Part shown: positions 1 to 11,234 of the stretch, one piece after another
How the letters are laid out: each line of letters begins with the position of its first letter
How positions within the stretch are numbered: the first letter of the stretch is position 1
Origin: Oryzomicrobium sp.
GTDB lineage: Bacteria > Pseudomonadota > Gammaproteobacteria > Burkholderiales > Rhodocyclaceae
Reading direction: 5' to 3'
NCBI RefSeq assembly: GCF_021287045.1
Contig: NZ_JAJTBG010000001.1
Coordinates: 359,855-423,854, forward strand
Length of the DNA stretch: 64,000 nt
Program-made: the position numbers and the translations under genes
Notes under the pieces: generated by a model
What the model was told of the DNA's origin: nothing
Seen by the model: only the letters and a program-made list of their open reading frames with translations
Databases searched by the model: none

Positions 1-177
1 GGTCGAGGTCAGGTCCAGGGCCCGCTTGATCAGGTCCAGGTCCCGGTCGGATTGTTCGTAGGCTTCGCTCACGGCGGCGAACAGGGCCGGCCAGGCCGGG
101 GCGTCGGGTGCGGGCAGGGGGGCGTCCTCCGCCGTTTTCAGGTAACGGCGGAGTTGGCGCTGGAGCAGCGGGTGCAT
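1..177 (-). CDS. N-terminal fragment of a sensor protein (probable PAS kinase or cyclase), cut by window edge
   Basis: An ATG at position 177 opens a frame that stays open to the window edge and gives the first 59 residues. The start MHPLLQRQLRR and the later AYEQSDRDLDLIKRALDL resemble the conserved N-terminal helix seen ahead of PAS modules in many betaproteobacterial sensor kinases and GGDEF/EAL proteins; this is family recall, not a search. The start lies 18 bases after the stop of the upstream REC gene, so it reads as the last visible member of the leftward signalling operon. The catalytic part lies outside the window, so kinase or diguanylate cyclase cannot be decided. Confidence 0.6.
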   Translation of the reverse strand, partial: MHPLLQRQLRRYLKTAEDAPLPAPDAPAWPALFAAVSEAYEQSDRDLDLIKRALDLTST

Positions 178-194
178 GGCGGGGCGTCGCTCGG

Positions 195-740
195 TCAGTC
201 GTCGAGGTGAATGGCACCGTCGGGGCCACGCCGGACCTGGGTGATGCCCGGCTCTTCTGCCTCGAGGCGGCGGCGCTCCAGTTCCTCGGCGGACAGCTGG
301 CCCAGCTCGCCGCGGCGCTCGTCGGCCAGGCGTCGGGCTTCCTCGTCCTTGGCCTGGTCCGCCAGGGCCGCCGCCAGGGCGTCGGCCATCTCCCGGTCGT
401 CCCAGGGCTTGATCAGGTAGCGCTGGAGGCCCACGTCGTTGACCGCGCTGACCAGCACGTCGAAGTCGGTGACGCCGGACAGCATCAGCCGTCGCGCCCG
501 GGGCTGGAGTTCGCTGAAGGCCTTGAGGAAGGCCAGCCCGTCGAGTTCGGGCATGCGGTAGTCGCTCACCACCAGGGCGAAGGGCACTTCCAGGGCCCGG
601 GCCAGGGCCGCCCGGGGCGAGGTGTGGGCCTCGACCTGGGCCGTGCCGGCAAGCTCCCGGCGCAGGAGGCGTTGCAGGGCGGACAGCACGTGGGGTTCGT
701 CATCCACCAGCAGGATGCGGGGCAGGGGGTGTTCAGCCAT
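195..740 (-). CDS. response regulator, single REC domain with charged C-terminal tail
   Basis: The 181-residue protein is a CheY-like receiver (about residues 7-125) with acidic pair D13/D14, phosphoacceptor D60 in VSDYRMP, and K111 in IKPWDD. After it comes a short charged helical tail (about 126-181, rich in E/R) with no recognisable DNA-binding or enzymatic domain. It probably transmits by protein contact. The ATG overlaps the stop of the upstream REC-HD-GYP gene by 8 bases, suggesting translational coupling. The KPWDD variant of the receiver's conserved Lys-Pro is shared with the other receivers of this operon, which suggests they diverged from one another or answer to the same kinase. 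Confidence 0.9.
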   Translation of the reverse strand: MAEHPLPRILLVDDEPHVLSALQRLLRRELAGTAQVEAHTSPRAALARALEVPFALVVSDYRMPELDGLAFLKAFSELQPRARRLMLSGVTDFDVLVSAVNDVGLQRYLIKPWDDREMADALAAALADQAKDEEARRLADERRGELGQLSAEELERRRLEAEEPGITQVRRGPDGAIHLDD

Positions 741-2036
741 GGCGGGGGGCCTCCACGGGGGGGCGGACGTGCAGTTGCAGGCGGCCGCCCTCGGCGCGCT
801 CGTAGTCGCCGATCTGGCGGATCAGGCCTTCGTCCAGGATGTAGTCGGCGGCCAGGAGCAGGACGCCCTCCCGGCTGATGAAGTCGCGGGACAGCACCAT
901 GCCCGGCTTGAGGTCCGCCGGGGCCAGGGCCAGGTCGGTGACCTGGGCTTCCTTGGCGCCGCCGGAGAGGGCGAAGAAAGTCTCCACCACCTGGGGGTCG
1001 TAGCGCTTGCCCTTGCCCTGGAGCAGGTGCTGGCGGGCCTCCTGCTCGTCCAGGCGCCGGCCGGTGACGCTGCCCTCGCGCAGGCCGTCGTAGTCGTTGG
1101 CCAGGGCCAGGATGCGGGCGCCCAGGGGGATGATCAGACCGGACAGTCCTTCCGGATAGCCCTGGCCGTCGTAACGCTCGTGGTGGGAACGGATCAGCCG
1201 GGCCGCGCCGCGCAGGTCCTCCAGGGCCATCAGGGCCTGTTCGCCCTTGGCTGGGTGTTTGCGCCACAGGCCGCGCTCGTCGGCGCTCATCTGGGGTTCC
1301 GGCTTGTTCAGCAGGTGGTCGGGGATGCCGATCTTGCCGATGTCGTGGAGCAGACCGGCAAGAAAGACGTCCTGGACTTCCCAGGGGGCCAGGCCCATGT
1401 GCTTGGCGATGCGCCGCGCCAGGTCGGCGACCCGGCGGGAATGGCCGGCCATGCGCCCCTCGCGCAGCTCGATCAGGTTGGCGAAGACCCGGATCGAGGT
1501 CATGAAGCCGGTCTTGAGCTTGTCGTTGGCCTTGCGCAGTTCCTCGGTGCGGGCCCGGACCTTGTCCTCCAGGCTGGCGTTGAGGGCCTTCAACTCTTCG
1601 TTCTGGGCCTGGGTGAGGGCCTCCAGCCGGGCCTTTTCCCGCTCCAGGGACTGGCGATCGAGCACGTCGCGCACCGTCAGCAGCACCTCGCCGTCGTTCC
1701 ACGGCTTGGCGATGTAGCGGTAGATCTCGCCCTGGTTGATGGCCGCCACGGTGGATTCGATGTCGGCGTAGCCGGTGAGCAGGATGCGCGCCGGCCGGGG
1801 CCAGCGGGCCTTGACCTGGGCGAGGAAGCGGGCGCCGTCCATCTCCGGCATGCGCATGTCCGAGATCACCACGTCCACCGCGCCGTTCTCGGCCTCGAGC
1901 AGGGCCAGCCCTTCGGCGCCGCCGTTGGCGATCAGGACCCGGTAGCCGGTGGGGCGGAACAGGCGGCGCAGGGCCGAGAGGATGTTGGCCTCGTCATCCA
2001 CGCACAGGATGGTGGCGGGCTGGGGGGCGCCGTCGG

Positions 2037-2040
<4 letters not shown>
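733..2040 (-). CDS. REC-HD-GYP response regulator, predicted cyclic-di-GMP phosphodiesterase
   Basis: The 435-residue protein has an N-terminal receiver (about 9-125; D15/D16, phosphoacceptor D61 in ISDMRMP, K112 in AKPWND), a coiled-coil linker (about 128-178) and an HD-GYP domain (about 180-375) with H232-D233 in LLHDIGKIGIP and the GYP signature in YDGQGYPEG (294-296). HD-GYP proteins hydrolyse c-di-GMP, and the metal-binding motifs look intact, so activity is likely. The region after residue 375 resembles the small beta-rich tail often found behind HD-GYP domains. Its ATG overlaps the stop of the kinase gene by 4 bases (ATGA), so the kinase directly upstream is the obvious phosphodonor. 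Confidence 0.93.
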
Positions 2041-4224
<2,184 letters not shown>

Positions 4225-4241
<17 letters not shown>

Positions 4242-5085
4242 GGAGGGTGTCCTCGAATTCGCCGGCGATGCGGTCCAGGGCTGGTGGCAGGTTTGCCCAG
4301 GAGATGTTGAGGCGGGCCCAGGCGGTGTCGGAAAGGGTCGGCACCGGCTCGTCGGGAGGGGTGGCCAGGGCCAGGGCGTGGGACAGAACGTTGGCGGTGT
4401 GGGTGAGGTCCGCCAGGGAATCGGCGGTGGCGTCGTCGGGCTGGTGGTGCAGGGCGATGGCCTCCCGGATCGCCACCGGCAATCCCCAGCGCTCGGCCAG
4501 CAGGGCGCCGGCCTCGGCGTGGGTGGTGCCGATCATCTGGCGTTCCACGTCGAGCAGGGGGCTGGCGTGCCGCTGGATCCTCTGGTGGATGGCTGCGTAG
4601 TGGGCCGGGAAGGAGACGGCCAATACCAGTTGGCCGATGTCGTGGAGCAGGCCGGCGGCGAAGGCCGATTCCGGGTTGCGCCCGGCCAGCAGGGCCAGGT
4701 GGCGGGCGGACACGGCGGTGCCGATGCTGTGGCGCCAGAAGGGGTGGGGGTCGAAGTGCTTGTCTGGCTTGAGGGTGGCAAGGGCCTGGACCGCCGCGGC
4801 GGATATGACCAGGGAGCGCACGGCGCGGAAGCCGAGCACGACGATGGCTTCCTGGATCGACACCACCTGGCCCTGGAGGCCGTAGAAGGGGGAATTGGCG
4901 ACGCGCAGGGCCCGGGCGGCCAGGGTCTGGTCGGCGGCGATGCGCCGAGCGAGCAGGCCCGTGTCCATGTCTTCCATCTCGTTCAGGCTCAACAGGTCGG
5001 AGGCGATGCTGGGCAAGGTGGGCAGGGCCGCGATCCGGGCGGCGATTTCCTCGAGACTGGGCCGGGGCGGGAGATGGTCGGACAT
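4225..5085 (-). CDS. HDOD-domain signalling protein
   Basis: The 286-residue protein consists almost entirely of an HDOD domain (about 12-215). Typical features are the IAALPTLPSIASDLL start, NSPFYGLQG, and the degenerate HD region around AGLLHDIGQLVLA. HDOD proteins are non-catalytic or poorly understood relatives of HD hydrolases that act as signalling scaffolds in motility and c-di-GMP circuits. The start lies 2 bases past the stop of the upstream 108-residue gene and the end overlaps the kinase start by 17 bases. The tight packing argues that it works in the same phosphorelay or c-di-GMP response. Confidence 0.9.
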
Positions 5086-5087
5086 GG

Positions 5088-5414
5088 TCAGTCCTCCGCT
5101 TTGCCCAGTTGCCGCGTCAGCAGTACCTGGAAAAGGGCCCGACTGGCCGGGTTGTCGCCCGCCTGGGCGAAGCGCCGTTTCAGTTGGCGACGGATTTCCT
5201 TTTCCCGGGCGGTGGCCGGGTCGCCGGCCGCTGGGTCGGGCGGGACGACGGGCAGGCTGGCGATGCCCTGGCGGGCCAGTTCTTCGAGCCGGCGGGCATC
5301 GAGCCGGGAGCCGGCGGTGAGGATCGTCTGGCCGGCGGCATCCAGCAGGTCGGCGCCCAGGTGCATGTCCGGCGCGATGTCGGCGATCGGCATCCAGAGC
5401 GGCGGGGTCGTCAT
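5088..5414 (-). CDS. small operon companion with an HD-GYP-tail-like fold
   Basis: The 108-residue protein has no signal peptide or membrane segment. Its first half (MPIADIAPDMHLGADLLDA, then GQTILTAGSRL and a helix ending GIASLPV) follows the pattern of the small beta module that often sits next to HD-GYP and HDOD domains (apgM-x-La-x-dl...G-x-LL-x-G). The second half is basic and helical (about 68-108). The ATG overlaps the stop of the upstream PAS-EAL gene by 4 bases. The function is unknown; a regulatory or adaptor role in the c-di-GMP operon is inferred from context only. Confidence 0.75.
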   Translation of the reverse strand: MTTPPLWMPIADIAPDMHLGADLLDAAGQTILTAGSRLDARRLEELARQGIASLPVVPPDPAAGDPATAREKEIRRQLKRRFAQAGDNPASRALFQVLLTRQLGKAED

Positions 5415-7957
5415 GGCGCGGCTCCTTCCGGGATCAGGGTGATGGCGAGCCCTCGCCCCGCCGAGGACAGGCCCAGGGCGTGGCGGCAGGCCCGGTAGGT
5501 GCGGCCGCCCAGGGTCACCGGCAATTCCTGGGCATTCTCGCGCAGGAAGCTGTCCACCACCTGAGGCGGGAGCACCGTACCCAGGGGCAGGCCGAGCAGA
5601 CCGCCCTGGGGGCCCATCAAGTCTTCGGCCAGGCTGTTCATGGCGACGATCAGGCCGTCCTCGTCCACGCCGAGCAGGGGCCAGGGCAGGACTTCCAGGA
5701 CCTCGTGCAGCACGCCCAGGGCGGTTTCGTTGCGGCTGATGCGCTCTTCCCGCTCGGCGAGCAGCTGTTGCAGGCGCCGGTTGGTCGCCTCCAGCTCCCG
5801 GTTGGCCCGCTGCACGGCGCTGGCCAGGCGCAGGTTCTCGTCCGCCAACTCTTTCTGGCGGAAGGCCTCGGCGATGTGTTCGCGCAGGTGGTCGTCGTCC
5901 CAGGGCTTGGTCAGGAACTTGTAGATGGCGCCCTCGTTGATGGCGCCGGTGATCGATTGCAGCTCGGTGTAGCCGGACAGGACGATGCGGACCGTGTTGG
6001 GGAAGAGAACCTTGGCGCGGCGCAAGAATTCGACCCCGGTCATGCCCGGCATGCGCTGGTCGGAGATGATCACGTCCACCGGATGGTTGGCCAGTACCTC
6101 CAGGCCCTCTTCGCCACCCGCGGCGGTGAGGATCTCGTAGCCTTCCTTGCGCAGCAGGCGCTTCATGGCCGAGAGAATGTTGGCCTCGTCGTCCACCAGC
6201 AACAGGGTGCGCTTCTTCTCCTGGGGGCGGATCAGGTCGCCTGGAATCGCCTTGCCTGCCATGAGCATCTGCTCCATCTCGGCGGCCGGCACGGGGCGGC
6301 TGAAGTAGTAGCCCTGAATCTCGTCGCAGCGGTTGGCGATGAGCAGGGCCAGTTGGGCCTCGGTTTCCACACCTTCGGCGATCACCTTCATTTGCAGGGC
6401 GTGGGCCATGGTGATCACCGCCCGGGTGATGGAGATGTCGTTGGGATCGGCGGCAATGTCCTGGACGAAGGAGCGGTCCACCTTCACCGCATCCAGGGGG
6501 AAGCGCTTCAGGTAGGCCAGGCTCGAATAGCCGGTGCCGAAATCGTCCACCGATAGCCGTACCCCCATGGCGCGCAACTCGGTGAGGATGGCGATGGTGT
6601 CTTCCACATCCTCCATCAGCATCGATTCGGTCAGTTCCAGTTCCAGCCAGCGCGGCGGCAGGCCGGTATCGGCCAGGGCCTGGCGCACTTTGGCCACCAG
6701 GTTACCTTCCTGGAGCTGGCGTCCCGACAGGTTCACCGCCATGGTGAACGGCCCCAGCCCCTGGGCGTGCCAGCGGGCGGCCTGGATGCAGGCCTGGCGC
6801 AGCACCCAGTGGCCCACCGCCAGCACCAGCCCGCTTTCTTCCATGGCCGGGATGAACTCGGCGGGGGATACCAGCCCGCGCTGGGGGTGCTGCCAGCGGA
6901 TCAGGGCCTCGGCGCCGATGATGGTGCCGTTGCTACAGCTGACCTTGGGCTGGTAGTGGAGGATGAATTGGTCTTCCTGGATCGCCTGGCGCAGGGAGTG
7001 TTCGGTCTGGAGCTTGGTGCGCAGCCGCTCGTTGGCGGCGGCCTCGAAGAAGCGGTAGCTGCCGCCGCCGTTTTCCTTGGCGTCGTGCAGGGCGGTTTCC
7101 GCCCGGTAGAGCAACTGGTCGATGCTGTCGCCGTCGGTGGGAAAGGCGGCGATGCCGATGCTGGTGCCCAGGTACAGAGTGTGGCCGTCCACATCGAGGG
7201 GGGCGGAAGTCTGCTCGATCAGGCGGCGGGCGGCATTGGCGATGTCGATAGGGCTGTCCAGTTCGCTCAGGAAGACGCCGAACAGGTCGCCGCCGAGCCG
7301 GCCGAGCAGGTCACCGGCGCGCAGGTCGCGCCCCAGGCGCCGGGCCAACTGGGCCAGGGCCTCGTCCCCGGTCCGGTAGCCCAGGTTCTCGTTGACGCTC
7401 TGGAAACCGTCCAGGCCCAGGCAGAACAGCACCGCCTGGCGGTGGTGCCGCTCGGCATGGCGCAGCGATTCGGCCACCTGCTCGCGGAACTGGTTGCGGT
7501 TGGGCAGGCCGGTGAGCTCGTCGAAGTGGGCCAGGTGGTGGGCCCGGGCCTCCGCCGCCAGGGCGTCGGTGACGTCGAAGGCGATGCCGCCGATGGTGTG
7601 GGGGCGCGGGCCGTCGCCGATGGCGAAGCTCTTCATGTGCAGCCAGCGCACCTCGCCGGTGGGGCCGATGACCCGGAAGCGGATATCCAGCCCCCCGTAG
7701 GGGCGGCGGTGGAGGGAGGCCCGCAAGCGGCCCACCTCTTCCGGATGGACCCGGTTCAGCCAGTCGAAGCGGTCGGCGAAGAGCGCGTCCCGGGAGGCGT
7801 TCCAGACCTTTTCATAGGCCGGGTTGGCGTAGACCACCCGCCGTTCGATCACATCCACCAGCCAGAGGCTTTCCGGCAGGAACTCGGCCAAAAGGGCAAT
7901 ACGTTCCGCCAGCCCGGCCGGAGGCGGGCTCGTGGTGATTGTGGACGTGGGTTCCAT
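5411..7957 (-). CDS. PAS-GGDEF-EAL-REC-PAS protein, predicted c-di-GMP phosphodiesterase with degenerate GGDEF
   Basis: Counting from the ATG at 7957 the protein has 848 residues: PAS (about 20-133), GGDEF (about 140-305), EAL (about 318-565), REC (582-700, phosphoacceptor D633 in ISDQRMP), a coiled coil and a final PAS (about 750-835). The GGDEF signature reads GGDLF (222-226), so cyclase activity is doubtful. The EAL motifs are intact: EAL 350-352, ELTES, DDFGTGYSSL, KVDRSFV and EGVET. It is first in the operon; upstream DNA (7958-8081) contains no gene. A TTG at 7999 would add 14 residues; neither start has a convincing Shine-Dalgarno, so the start is uncertain. A receiver placed behind EAL is an unusual order. 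Confidence 0.92.
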   Translation of the reverse strand: MEPTSTITTSPPPAGLAERIALLAEFLPESLWLVDVIERRVVYANPAYEKVWNASRDALFADRFDWLNRVHPEEVGRLRASLHRRPYGGLDIRFRVIGPTGEVRWLHMKSFAIGDGPRPHTIGGIAFDVTDALAAEARAHHLAHFDELTGLPNRNQFREQVAESLRHAERHHRQAVLFCLGLDGFQSVNENLGYRTGDEALAQLARRLGRDLRAGDLLGRLGGDLFGVFLSELDSPIDIANAARRLIEQTSAPLDVDGHTLYLGTSIGIAAFPTDGDSIDQLLYRAETALHDAKENGGGSYRFFEAAANERLRTKLQTEHSLRQAIQEDQFILHYQPKVSCSNGTIIGAEALIRWQHPQRGLVSPAEFIPAMEESGLVLAVGHWVLRQACIQAARWHAQGLGPFTMAVNLSGRQLQEGNLVAKVRQALADTGLPPRWLELELTESMLMEDVEDTIAILTELRAMGVRLSVDDFGTGYSSLAYLKRFPLDAVKVDRSFVQDIAADPNDISITRAVITMAHALQMKVIAEGVETEAQLALLIANRCDEIQGYYFSRPVPAAEMEQMLMAGKAIPGDLIRPQEKKRTLLLVDDEANILSAMKRLLRKEGYEILTAAGGEEGLEVLANHPVDVIISDQRMPGMTGVEFLRRAKVLFPNTVRIVLSGYTELQSITGAINEGAIYKFLTKPWDDDHLREHIAEAFRQKELADENLRLASAVQRANRELEATNRRLQQLLAEREERISRNETALGVLHEVLEVLPWPLLGVDEDGLIVAMNSLAEDLMGPQGGLLGLPLGTVLPPQVVDSFLRENAQELPVTLGGRTYRACRHALGLSSAGRGLAITLIPEGAAP

Positions 7958-8081
7958 GCCGGGCGCGTATATGGGGTTTGGCTTCAATCTTTTCGCCAAA
8001 TCCCAAAAACTGCAAGGGCATATGTCCTATGCCTAGCACCGCATTCGGGGGGAAGACCTGTTTCCCCTGGGGGCGGAGCGG

Positions 8082-8444
8082 TCAGCCTTTTATCGACTTG
8101 GCGTAGCTGGCCCGGTCCAGGTCGGCGATCTCGGCGGAAAGCTGGATCGTCAGGCCGTCCACCGCCGGCACCCCGGCGTGGAGGGCCCCGGCCACGGCGG
8201 CGGCCAGTTCCTGCTTCACTTCCGGCGGGCGGCCGGAGAGGATCGCCAGCCGCACATGGACGAAGCCCCGGCCGGTGTTGTGCACGCCGATGGCGTAGTC
8301 GTCGAGGCGGATCGCCCGGCTCTTGATGTCCGGCTCGTCGAAATGGCCCGAGGCGGCCAGCTCGGCGTTGATGCCGGCGAGCAGGGTAGGGGCGTCCAGG
8401 GCACCGTCCAGGTTGGCGGTGTATTCCAGGGTCAGGTGGGGCAT
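8082..8444 (-). CDS. 5-carboxymethyl-2-hydroxymuconate isomerase-like tautomerase
   Basis: The 120-residue protein belongs to the CHMI branch of the tautomerase superfamily. It begins MPHLTLEYTANL, which supplies the catalytic N-terminal Pro2 after Met removal, and carries the family phrase GRGFVHVRLAILSGR. CHMI (HpaF) isomerises a ring-cleavage product of homoprotocatechuate degradation, but no other hpa genes are nearby, so the substrate is uncertain. AAGGA lies a suitable distance before the ATG. The gene stands alone, head-to-tail between the GIDE gene and the signalling operon on the same strand. Confidence 0.88.
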   Translation of the reverse strand: MPHLTLEYTANLDGALDAPTLLAGINAELAASGHFDEPDIKSRAIRLDDYAIGVHNTGRGFVHVRLAILSGRPPEVKQELAAAVAGALHAGVPAVDGLTIQLSAEIADLDRASYAKSIKG

Positions 8445-8548
8445 GGGGAATCCTTGGGCGGTGGCGCCCGCCGCGACGGCGGCGGGCAAGGGGCAATGGT
8501 AAGGCCGGCCGGGCAGAGGTGTCCGAACGCGGCGCCCGCAAGGGGCGC

Positions 8549-9463
8549 CTAAAGCGGGGCGCCTTCGGCCCACAGCCAGGGCAGGCCGGCCACGGCGGCG
8601 AAGAACAGGGCCAGGTGGAACAGGCACCACAGGCCGTAGCGGCGGGCGAGCTTGGCTTCGGACAGATTGCTCACCAGGAACAGGCGGCCGTCGGCGGGGC
8701 GGGCGAGGAGGTGGATGTCCGGGGCGGCGCGCAGGGCGTCGTGGTTGCGCGCCACCTCGCGCTTGGCCGCCTGGCGGGCGAGCAGCCATTCCTGTTCGTC
8801 GATGGTGCCGTCGCCGTTCAGGTCGAAGCGCCTGGCCAGGGCGGCCGGGTCCTTCTTCCATTCGGCCAGCAGGTCGCGCACGTCGGCGTTGGGGTCCAGC
8901 TCCCCGGACAGGCCGGTGACGGTGCGGAAGTCGCCGATGGCGTAGAGCGGGTCGCCATTGAGCAGCAGCCACAGGGTGGTGCGGGTGTCGTCGGCGACGG
9001 TGGTTTCCTTGTGCCGGGTGACGATTTCGGCGCCAGCCGGGTCGATCAGGCACTGGCCGGTGCCGTCGTCGAGGATGAAGGAGCCCTCGGACTCGCTGCG
9101 CTGCACCTCGGTCCATTCCCGCTTGTGGTTGCGCTCTTCCACCAGGTAGCGGAACCACAGGCAGGGCACGTGGCGGCCCGGGGCGACGATGGGCAGGCCG
9201 TCCAGGGGGCGGCCGGTGCCGGTCAGTTCGGCGTAGCCCTGGGCGGCGGTGGCTACCTTGGCGGTGGGAGTGTCGGTGATGGCGCGGCGGCGCCGGTAGG
9301 CCGAGGCCCAGGCGACCAGGCTGATCGCTGCCAGCAGCGCGATGCACACCAGCCAGCCGAGGCGGGAGTGGGTCTGGGCGGCGATGGCCAGCAGCACCAG
9401 CTGGACACCGGAGGTGGCCCGGTGGACGCTGCTCCAGCGGCTGAGGCGCAGGCCGTCGAACAC
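8549..9463 (-). CDS. GIDE-like membrane protein with an EF-hand loop
   Basis: The 304-residue protein has a membrane segment near 33-55 followed by RRRRAITDTPTAKV and AAQGYAELTG, matching bacterial relatives of the GIDE domain of mitochondrial MUL1-type ligases (without the RING finger). A second membrane segment is near 278-297. Residues 214-225 (DLNGDGTIDEQE) form a canonical calcium-binding EF-hand loop with ligands at D214, N216, D218, D222 and E225. The start is GTG. It lies 12 bases after lemA, and LemA-GIDE pairing is common in bacteria, so the two probably act together at the membrane. A 7-bp perfect hairpin (8531-8549) covers the stop codon. The biochemical role is unknown. Confidence 0.85.
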   Translation of the reverse strand: MFDGLRLSRWSSVHRATSGVQLVLLAIAAQTHSRLGWLVCIALLAAISLVAWASAYRRRRAITDTPTAKVATAAQGYAELTGTGRPLDGLPIVAPGRHVPCLWFRYLVEERNHKREWTEVQRSESEGSFILDDGTGQCLIDPAGAEIVTRHKETTVADDTRTTLWLLLNGDPLYAIGDFRTVTGLSGELDPNADVRDLLAEWKKDPAALARRFDLNGDGTIDEQEWLLARQAAKREVARNHDALRAAPDIHLLARPADGRLFLVSNLSEAKLARRYGLWCLFHLALFFAAVAGLPWLWAEGAPL

Positions 9464-9475
9464 AGCGGGAGGGCC

Positions 9476-10048
9476 TTAGCCGAACAGGGCCTTCAGATCC
9501 ACGTCGGCCTTTTCGGCGACGCTGAATTCGAGCAGGGGTTGGGATTCGAAGCTGCCCAGGCGGGCCACCAGCACGTCCGGAAACTGCTCCAGGCGCACGT
9601 TGAGCAGGTTGGCCGCCTCGTTGTACAGCTCGCGGCGGTCGGCGATGGCGTTTTCCAGGCCGGTGATGCGGGTCTGCAACTGCATGAAGTGTTCGTTGGC
9701 CTTCAGTTCCGGATAGGCCTCGGCTACCGCGAACAGGCGCAGCAGCCCCTGGCGCAGGCTGCCTTCGGCCTCGCCCAGGGCGCCCACGTCATGGGCTTCC
9801 CGGGCCTGCTGCACCTGGGAGCGGGCCTCGATCACCCGTTGCAGGGTGGTCTGCTCGAATTCCTTGTACTGCTTGCACACCTCCACCAGCTTGGGCAGCT
9901 CGTCGTGGCGCTGCTTGAGCAGCACGTCGATGTTGGCCCAGGCCTTGGCCACGCCGTGCTTGAGGCCGACCAGGGCGTTGTAGGTCATCACGGCGTAGAG
10001 GACGACCACGGCGATGAGGCCGAGGAGGACGGCGGTGCTGATGCTCAT
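9476..10048 (-). CDS. lemA: LemA family protein
   Basis: The 190-residue protein has one N-terminal membrane helix (about 6-24) and then the LemA coiled helical domain: YNALVGLKHGVAKAWANIDVLLKQRHDELPKL pattern, EAYPELKANEHF, and a C-terminal VLVARLGSFESQPLLEF. LemA proteins are inner-membrane anchored with a helical domain on the far side; their molecular job is not settled. GGAG lies ahead of the ATG at 10048. It is the first gene of a two-gene unit with the GIDE-like gene. Confidence 0.95.
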   Translation of the reverse strand: MSISTAVLLGLIAVVVLYAVMTYNALVGLKHGVAKAWANIDVLLKQRHDELPKLVEVCKQYKEFEQTTLQRVIEARSQVQQAREAHDVGALGEAEGSLRQGLLRLFAVAEAYPELKANEHFMQLQTRITGLENAIADRRELYNEAANLLNVRLEQFPDVLVARLGSFESQPLLEFSVAEKADVDLKALFG

Positions 10049-10137
10049 GAGGGGGCTCCGGGAAGAGGGGCGGCCGGCGGGCGCACACGCCAGGGAAGAC
10101 GAGGACATTCGCCGCGGGCGCCGGCTATCATACCGGG

Positions 10138-10314
10138 ATGGACGACCTTCGTTATGACAAGCCCGTGGGCCATGCCGCACCGGCCCGGGGTGCCCGCCGA
10201 CTGTGGCTGGCGGTGGGCGCGGCGGCGGCGCTGCTGGCCCTGGTTGCCGGCTTTTTCGCCTACGGGCGGCCGGATCTGCTGCTCGACTTCGCCAACCTGC
10301 GCTACTGCGGTTGA
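10138..10314 (+). CDS. small single-pass membrane protein, 58 residues
   Basis: This short frame encodes MDDLRYDKPVGH, a basic stretch (ARGARR), one strong transmembrane helix (about 22-42) and a C-terminal DLLLDFANLRYCG. The cytoplasmic-basic then hydrophobic then LLDFANL order is typical of the small inner-membrane proteins annotated as hypothetical in betaproteobacteria. It is divergent from lemA (89 bases between starts). Its last 13 bases overlap the 3' end of the convergent HDOD gene. No function can be assigned. Confidence 0.72.
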   Translation: MDDLRYDKPVGHAAPARGARRLWLAVGAAAALLALVAGFFAYGRPDLLLDFANLRYCG

Positions 10315-11234
10315 GGCGGGGGAGGGGGGGCAGCCTCATCCTGCGGCGCGGGCGCGGAATCCGGCGCGCCGCCATCGCTGCCACTGTCGCCATCGCCTTC
10401 GCCCGTGCCGTCGTCGGGAGGCGGGGCGCCGACCCGGGCGCGCACCGCTTCCGGGGTCAGGTTGAGCAGTTCGCCGATGGCCGCGTAGTCGTCGGGCAGG
10501 GCCGCGTCGTCCCAGCCGTTGGCCGAGTGGCGGGCCAGATTCACCGCCAGCACCACGTTGCGCACCCGGGGGTGCTTGGCGTGCTGGTCGTCCATCAGCC
10601 GGGGCAGCAGGTCGGGCAGGGCCCAGGCATGGCACAGGGCTTGTTGCAGTTCGATGAGCTGGATGCCCAGCACCTCCTGCTGCACGGCGGCGCTGCGCAG
10701 GGTCCGGTCGCCACGCTGACGGGCCAGAATCTCCAGGGCCAGGTGGGGGGCGAAACACCACAGCAGGATTTCCGCCAGGTCGTGGAGCAGGGCGGCGATG
10801 CGCACTTCCTCGGCGTTCAGGTCGTGGCGCCACAGGGCCCAGTCGTAGGCGTAGCGCGAGGCACGCTGGGCGCGGCGGGCCACGTGGAGCAGGCCGAGCA
10901 GGGCCTGGGGGTGGGCCTTCAGGGTGTCTTCCACCACCAGCACGTTGTGAAAGTGGCGGAAGAAGGGCTCGATGCCGAGCATCATCACCGCCTGTTCGAC
11001 GGTGGTGATTTCGCCTTGCAGGCGCTTGCCCCGGTAGGGCTGGATGTAGGCCAGCACGCGCACCGTCATGAGCGGGTCGTGCAGGGCCACGGCGGAAACG
11101 TCGCGGCCGTTGATGCGGTCCAGGTCCTGGGCGAGGGCCTCCAACTGACGGGCCGTGTGGCGCAGCACCGGGATTTCGTTTTCGGAGAGGTAGGCGACCC
11201 AGGAATCCAGGTCCGGCAGGGTGGTCTCGATCAT
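10302..11234 (-). CDS. HDOD-domain protein with proline/acidic tail
   Basis: The ATG at 11234 gives 310 residues; longer in-frame extension upstream has no protein character. Residues about 8-220 are HDOD-like (LSENEIPVLRHTARQLEAL, SAVALHDPLMTVRVLAYI, IAALLHDLAEILLW), and the tail from about 265 is low complexity: G/D/S/A then a run of prolines. The HD residues appear partly retained (LLHD). No partner gene is adjacent, unlike the HDOD gene at 4225-5085, to which it is only distantly similar. It is convergent with the 58-residue gene, with overlapping 3' ends. Confidence 0.85.
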   Translation of the reverse strand: MIETTLPDLDSWVAYLSENEIPVLRHTARQLEALAQDLDRINGRDVSAVALHDPLMTVRVLAYIQPYRGKRLQGEITTVEQAVMMLGIEPFFRHFHNVLVVEDTLKAHPQALLGLLHVARRAQRASRYAYDWALWRHDLNAEEVRIAALLHDLAEILLWCFAPHLALEILARQRGDRTLRSAAVQQEVLGIQLIELQQALCHAWALPDLLPRLMDDQHAKHPRVRNVVLAVNLARHSANGWDDAALPDDYAAIGELLNLTPEAVRARVGAPPPDDGTGEGDGDSGSDGGAPDSAPAPQDEAAPPPPPQPQ

